From contig CAMVDK010000037.1 of the NCBI GenBank assembly GCA_947166165.1, positions 1 through 16,410 on the forward strand: 16,410 bases of DNA, written 5' to 3'. The notes under the pieces were generated by a model, which saw only the letters and a program-made list of their open reading frames with translations, did not search any database and was not told where the DNA came from. How positions within the stretch are numbered: position 1 is the stretch's first letter; the number at the start of each line of letters is the position of its first letter. Both the position numbers and the translations under genes were made by a program. The DNA is from an uncultured Porphyromonadaceae bacterium (GTDB lineage: Bacteria; Bacteroidota; Bacteroidia; Bacteroidales; Muribaculaceae). Positions 12,445 to 16,410 of this stretch are shown here, one piece after another.

Positions 12445-13662
12445 ATGCACATCTACTGGCTGCCCTTCGTGGTGGTGATGCTGTTCACTATAGGCATCGA
12501 CTTCTTCATCTGGCGAGAGATGAAGAAGTCGCGTGCGCTCGAAGGCGTGGTGGCCCGCATCCATGCGGCGCTGGCGGCGGCGGCCCAGGCCGTGGCTCTG
12601 GCGATGATGCTCTGGCCGCAGCCAGCCGACGCGTCGCGCTCGGCCACGGTGGGCGTGCTCATGCTCCTGCTGTGGGGCTATTTCCTGCTCTATGTGCCAA
12701 AAACGGTGTGGGCGGCGCTCTATCCACTCCACAAGGTGGTCAAGTCGCGCACCACTCCTCGGCGCATCGCCAAAGGCACGGCCCTGGCCGCTGCCCTGGC
12801 GGTGCTTGCGGCGATGGCTGTAGGCACCCTGCACACGCCGCGCACCTACGTGGTGACCCCCGTCGACATCGTCAGCCCACGTCTGCCTCAAGGATTTGAT
12901 GGCTACCGCATCGTGCACATCAGCGACTGGCATCTAGGCACCTACAACAACGACACCACCTTTGTGGCAGCGTGTGTGAACGCCATCAACGACCTGCATC
13001 CCCACCTGATTGTGTTCACCGGCGACCTGGTCAACACCTCGGCAAGCGAGATTGCGCCCTTCGGCTCCTGTCTGCGCCGCCTCAGCGCGCCCGACGGCGT
13101 GCTTGCTGTGCTGGGCAACCATGACTACGACGACTACGCTCCCTGCACCCGCGCACAATGGGAGGCCGAACTGCGGCAACTGTGCGCCACCGAGCGGGAG
13201 CTGGGATGGACGCTGCTGCGCAACAGCTCCCTGCTGCTGCGCCGTGGCGGCGACAGCATCGGCGTGGTGGGCACCGAGAACTACAGCAACTCGCGCACGC
13301 CCGACTACAGCCGCCTCGACAGCGCCATGCGGAGCGCGCCACAAGCCCCCTACACCATCCTGCTGCAGCACAACCCCGAGCTGTGGCGTGCACAGGTGGC
13401 CGGCAGCGCCGACGCGGATCTTACACTCAGCGGCCACACCCACGCCATGCAGATGATGCTCACCACCAGCCACCGGCGGCTGTCGCCCGCCCGCCTTCGC
13501 TACCGCGAATGGGGTGGCCTCTACACTCAAGGCGACCAACAACTCTACGTCAACATCGGGCTCGGCATGGTGGGCGTGCCCATGCGCATCGGAGCCACGC
13601 CCGAAATCACCCTGCTCACGCTCCGGCGAGGCGCAGCACCCACTACACCCAACCACCGATAA
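12445..13662 (+). CDS. Membrane-anchored calcineurin-like metallophosphoesterase
   Basis: 405 residues. The N-terminal third has four hydrophobic segments (about 4-22, 42-57, 68-88 and 112-128) that place the enzyme in the inner membrane. The catalytic domain, starting near residue 150, shows the full metal-site set: ISDWHLG (Asp161, His163), FTGDLV (Asp194), LGNHDYDD (Asn225, His226, Asp227), LLQHNPE (His309) and LSGHTHAMQM (His331, His333). This is the YkuE/YaeI-like branch, some members of which cleave UDP-sugar-lipid or phospholipid phosphodiester bonds; the substrate here is not known. The 12-bp gap after the acyltransferase and 25-bp gap before tex indicate an operon. The acyltransferase partner hints at a lipid substrate, which is inference. 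Confidence 0.88.
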   Translation: MHIYWLPFVVVMLFTIGIDFFIWREMKKSRALEGVVARIHAALAAAAQAVALAMMLWPQPADASRSATVGVLMLLLWGYFLLYVPKTVWAALYPLHKVVKSRTTPRRIAKGTALAAALAVLAAMAVGTLHTPRTYVVTPVDIVSPRLPQGFDGYRIVHISDWHLGTYNNDTTFVAACVNAINDLHPHLIVFTGDLVNTSASEIAPFGSCLRRLSAPDGVLAVLGNHDYDDYAPCTRAQWEAELRQLCATERELGWTLLRNSSLLLRRGGDSIGVVGTENYSNSRTPDYSRLDSAMRSAPQAPYTILLQHNPELWRAQVAGSADADLTLSGHTHAMQMMLTTSHRRLSPARLRYREWGGLYTQGDQQLYVNIGLGMVGVPMRIGATPEITLLTLRRGAAPTTPNHR

Positions 13663-13687
13663 CGATTCAAACATTCTCAACACCCAT

Positions 13688-15826
13688 ATGTCCATCTCCG
13701 AACTCATCTCCAAAGAACTCAATATCCCCGTGCACCAGGTTTCGGGCGCGGTGAACCTGCTCGACGACGGCGCCACCATCCCCTTCATCAGCCGCTACCG
13801 CAAGGAAGCCACCGGCGGTCTGGGCGACGACGACATCCAGACCATCGACCAGCGCCTGCGCTACTACCACGAGCTGGAGCACCGCCGCGCCACCATCCTC
13901 AAGACCATCGAGGCACAAGGCCAGCTCACCCCCGACCTGGCCGCTCGCATCAACGCCTGCTGGGACGCCACCGCCCTTGAGGACCTCTACCTGCCCTACA
14001 AACCCAAGCGCAAGACCCGCGCCGAGGCTGCCCGCCAGCGAGGCCTCGAGCCGCTGGCCAAAATCATCATGGCCCAGCGCGAGAGCGACATCGCGACCCG
14101 CGCCGAGAAATATGTCGACGGCGAGCAGGTCAAGACCGCCGACGAGGCCATCGCCGGAGCGCAGGACATCATCGCCGAATGGGTGAGCGAAAACACCAGC
14201 GTGCGCAACACGGTGCGCCGCGCCTTCCGCCACGAGGCCATCTTGAAATCGCACTTCGTGAAAGGCAAGGAAATCGAAGGCCGCAACTACGAGAACTACT
14301 ATGAGTTCTCGCAGCCGTTGCGCCGCATCTCGTCGCACCAGCTGCTGGCCATCCGCCGTGGCGAAAAGGAGGGCTTCCTGCGCGTGACCATCGACATCAA
14401 CGACGAGCGCACGCTCGACAACATCTCGCGCCAGCTGGTCAAAGGCCGCGGCGAGGCCTCGGTGCTCGTCGACCAGGCCATCGACGACGGCTACAAGCGT
14501 CTGCTCAAGCCACAAATCGAGACCGAGTTCGCCGCCTCTTCGAAGCAGAAGGCCGACGACGAGGCCATCAACCTCTTCGCCCAGAACGTGCGCCAGCTGC
14601 TCTTCGCCCCGCCCCTGGGCCGCAAGCGCATCATGGCCGTAGACCCGGGCTTCCGCACCGGCTGCAAGGTGGTGTGCCTCGACGAGCAGGGCAACTTGCT
14701 GTGGCACGACGTGATCTACCCCACGGCACCGCACAACGACGTGCAGGGCGCCACCGCCACCGTGCAGCAACTGGCCCGGCGGTTCAACGTGCAGGCCATC
14801 GCCGTGGGCAACGGCACCGCCAGCCGCGAGACCGAACGCTTCCTGAAGCGCGTGCACTTCCCCCAACCCGTCGAGGTGCACGTGGTGAGCGAGAACGGCG
14901 CCAGCATCTACTCGGCCTCGAAACTCGCCCGCGAGGAGTTTCCCGACAAGGACGTCACCGTGCGCGGCGCGGTGAGCATAGGCCGACGGCTGCTCGACCC
15001 GCTGGCCGAACTCGTGAAAATCGACCCGAAATCCATCGGCGTGGGACAATACCAGCACGACGTGGACCAGACGCGCCTCAAGGAGTCGCTCGACTTCACC
15101 GTCGAAAGCTGCGTGAACAGTGTGGGCGTGAACGTGAACACTGCCTCGAAGGAGCTGCTCACCTATGTGGCCGGCCTGGGCCCCGCCCTGGCGCAGAACA
15201 TCGTCGCCTACCGCGCCGAGCATGGCGACTTCGCCTCGCGGCGCGACATCCTCAAGGTGCCCAAGCTCGGCGCCAAGACCTTCACCCAGGCGGCGGGCTT
15301 CCTGCGCATCCCCGAGAGCGCCAACCCGCTCGACAACTCCGCCGTCCACCCCGAGCGCTACGCCCTCGTCGAGCGCATGGCCCACGACTGCGGCTGCACC
15401 GTGGCCCAGCTCATTGCCGACAAGGAGCAACGAGCCAAAATCGACATCGGCCGCTACGTGAGCGACGACGTGGGCGAGCCCACCCTGCGCGACATCATGC
15501 GCGAGCTCGAGAAACCCGGCCGCGACCCGCGGCAGGGAGTCGACCAAGTGGAGTTCGACGACAACGTCACGCGCATCGAAGACCTGCACCAAGGCATGGA
15601 GCTGAACGGCAAGGTGACCAACGTGACGCAGTTCGGGGCCTTTGTCGACATCGGCGTGCACAAAGAGGGGCTGGTGCACGTGTCGCAGCTCGCCGACCGC
15701 CGCGTCGACAGCCCGTCGAAAGTCGTGAAGCTGGGACAGGTGGTGCGCGTGCGCGTGCTCAGCGTCGACCTCGACCGCCAGCGCATCGCCCTGACCATGA
15801 AAGGCATCCAGCAACCAAACAGATAA
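13688..15826 (+). CDS. tex: Tex, S1-domain RNA-binding transcription accessory protein
   Basis: 712 residues. The ATG at 13688 (MSISELISKELNIPVHQV) is chosen; the open frame extends 58 codons upstream but overlaps the phosphoesterase gene and is not Tex-like. The Tex N-terminal domain carries LLDDGATIPFISRYRKEATG and LEDLYLPYKPKRKTRAEAAR. The YqgF/RNase-H-like domain begins at RIMAVDPGFRTG (Asp319). The helix-hairpin-helix segment is about 479-545 (VNVNTASKELLTYVAGLGPA, then LGAKTFTQAAGFLRIP). The C-terminal S1 domain is about 637-709 (GKVTNVTQFGAFVDIGVHKE, GLVHVSQLAD). Tex binds nucleic acid and RNA polymerase-associated complexes and is broadly conserved. All expected domains are intact, and the length is normal for Bacteroidetes. 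Confidence 0.97.
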   Translation: MSISELISKELNIPVHQVSGAVNLLDDGATIPFISRYRKEATGGLGDDDIQTIDQRLRYYHELEHRRATILKTIEAQGQLTPDLAARINACWDATALEDLYLPYKPKRKTRAEAARQRGLEPLAKIIMAQRESDIATRAEKYVDGEQVKTADEAIAGAQDIIAEWVSENTSVRNTVRRAFRHEAILKSHFVKGKEIEGRNYENYYEFSQPLRRISSHQLLAIRRGEKEGFLRVTIDINDERTLDNISRQLVKGRGEASVLVDQAIDDGYKRLLKPQIETEFAASSKQKADDEAINLFAQNVRQLLFAPPLGRKRIMAVDPGFRTGCKVVCLDEQGNLLWHDVIYPTAPHNDVQGATATVQQLARRFNVQAIAVGNGTASRETERFLKRVHFPQPVEVHVVSENGASIYSASKLAREEFPDKDVTVRGAVSIGRRLLDPLAELVKIDPKSIGVGQYQHDVDQTRLKESLDFTVESCVNSVGVNVNTASKELLTYVAGLGPALAQNIVAYRAEHGDFASRRDILKVPKLGAKTFTQAAGFLRIPESANPLDNSAVHPERYALVERMAHDCGCTVAQLIADKEQRAKIDIGRYVSDDVGEPTLRDIMRELEKPGRDPRQGVDQVEFDDNVTRIEDLHQGMELNGKVTNVTQFGAFVDIGVHKEGLVHVSQLADRRVDSPSKVVKLGQVVRVRVLSVDLDRQRIALTMKGIQQPNR

Positions 15827-15843
15827 CCTTTTAATTGATACTC

Positions 15844-16029
15844 ATGGGTAAAAATGACAAACGATTCGTGTGGTGCGAATCAGAAGGCGTGTTTAAATGC
15901 ACCGCCGTTATCGTAGACACCAAAACCGGCGTGAACTATCTGTTTGTTCAATCAGGCTATGGTGGCGGCGTGACACCGCTGATTGATGAAAATGGCAAAC
16001 CCATCATCACCAAGCGCATTGTCCAATAA
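15844..16029 (+). CDS. Small DUF6440-like protein
   Basis: 61 residues from ATG 15844; a TTG start nine bases upstream is possible but less likely. The sequence KRFVWCESEGVFKCTAVIVD followed by TGVNYLFVQSGYGGGVTPLI and DENGKPII matches my recollection of the DUF6440 family, short proteins found in Firmicutes and Bacteroidetes whose core is VDxxTGVNYLF...GGxTPLxDxxGKP. No function is known, and no signal peptide or membrane segment is present. It starts 17 bp after tex, so it is probably co-transcribed with it, though its base composition is closer to that of the AT-rich DNA to its right. Confidence 0.72.
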   Translation: MGKNDKRFVWCESEGVFKCTAVIVDTKTGVNYLFVQSGYGGGVTPLIDENGKPIITKRIVQ

Positions 16030-16410
16030 CGCCCCCACCACGGCTGGACTTTTGACGATATTTATGGATTAGAGTTTATAGCGTTTGACTTGTTTTTGTT
16101 GCTTTTGGGGTGTATTGGCGCAAGCCATGCACCAATTTTGCAAAAAGTTATTCACAAGGGGAGGGGTTCTCGAAAATTATACTTACCTTTTTATTTTCAG
16201 AATGCGCAAAAATACACATTTTTAAAGAATTATTCTTATGATAAAAGAAGAATTTCTCCAACTTCTAACAGAAGAAGTTGTGACTTATAAAGATTATCTT
16301 GAGACAGACACTGGATTGTCAAGGGCTTCATAGATGTTGATAAGAATGTCTATACCCTTAAATCCGCACCACTTTTGTTAATTATTTTTATAACATCCTG
16401 AGGAACAAAA
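16030..16410. other. AT-rich stretch with a broken reading frame, no intact gene
   Basis: The base composition falls sharply compared with the upstream operon. A short frame starts at ATG 16238 (MIKEEFLQLLTEEVVTYKDY) and stops at 16333. A second frame from about 16315 to the stop at 16401 reads IVKGFIDVDKNVYTLKSAP. The two read as consecutive parts of one protein N-terminus split by an indel near 16305-16315, then cut short. I do not recognise the family. No promoter of the Bacteroidetes type was found ahead of it, and no terminator is evident between 16030 and 16237. Confidence 0.5.

Noticed and set aside
13514..13687. Upstream extension of the tex frame
   Set aside because: It lies inside the metallophosphoesterase gene in another frame and does not resemble Tex. 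The normal Tex N-terminus starts at 13688.
16238..16401. Assigning the split AT-rich frame to a specific enzyme family such as a restriction endonuclease
   Set aside because: Only about 50 residues are visible and no catalytic motif can be seen. The resemblance is an impression only.

Overview
The window looks like chromosomal DNA of a GC-rich member of the Bacteroidales (Muribaculaceae or Prevotellaceae would fit; the family is inference). The evidence is a SusD/RagB-type protein, a C10 cysteine peptidase with a dockerin-like tail, OprO/P-type porin and Tex proteins of Bacteroidetes type, and several promoters of the Bacteroidetes form TTTG-(19-20 bp)-TAnnTTTG.

Layout. (1) Positions 1-3522 hold a plus-strand cluster for glycerophosphodiester use: the C-terminal third of a GlpT-like transporter, a GlpQ-like glycerophosphodiester phosphodiesterase lipoprotein, and an OprO/OprP-like outer-membrane porin, closed by a 13-bp-stem hairpin. 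Together they would bring the diester across the outer membrane, hydrolyse it and import glycerol-3-phosphate. (2) 3629-4375 is a single-gene unit for a glycine-zipper lipoprotein. (3) 4444-4545 is tRNA-Lys(UUU) with its own promoter and a strong terminator. (4) 4546-6822 is an accessory, decaying stretch: a 51-bp perfect palindrome abutting a frameshifted tyrosine-recombinase C-terminus, an orphan HicB-like antitoxin/regulator, a small membrane protein, and about 1 kb without an intact gene that holds hairpins and the C-terminal relic of a Bacteroidetes AAA-type ATPase. (5) 6531-9164 is a minus-strand gene for an unusual SusD-like protein, with an N-terminal dockerin in place of a lipid anchor and no SusC partner. 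It is bracketed by two nearly identical, inverted copies of a short non-coding terminal-inverted-repeat element (MITE-like). (6) 9573-10970 is a divergent plus-strand gene for a secreted C10 (streptopain-like) peptidase, also dockerin-tagged. (7) 11180-16029 is a probable housekeeping operon: PlsC-type acyltransferase, membrane-anchored metallophosphoesterase, Tex, and a 61-residue DUF6440-like protein. (8) 16030-16410 turns AT-rich and holds only a broken reading frame.

The most distinctive feature is the pair of divergently transcribed, dockerin-bearing secreted proteins (a SusD-like binder without lipidation and a C10 protease) separated by one copy of the MITE-like element. The dockerins predict a cell-surface or secreted cohesin partner that is not encoded here.
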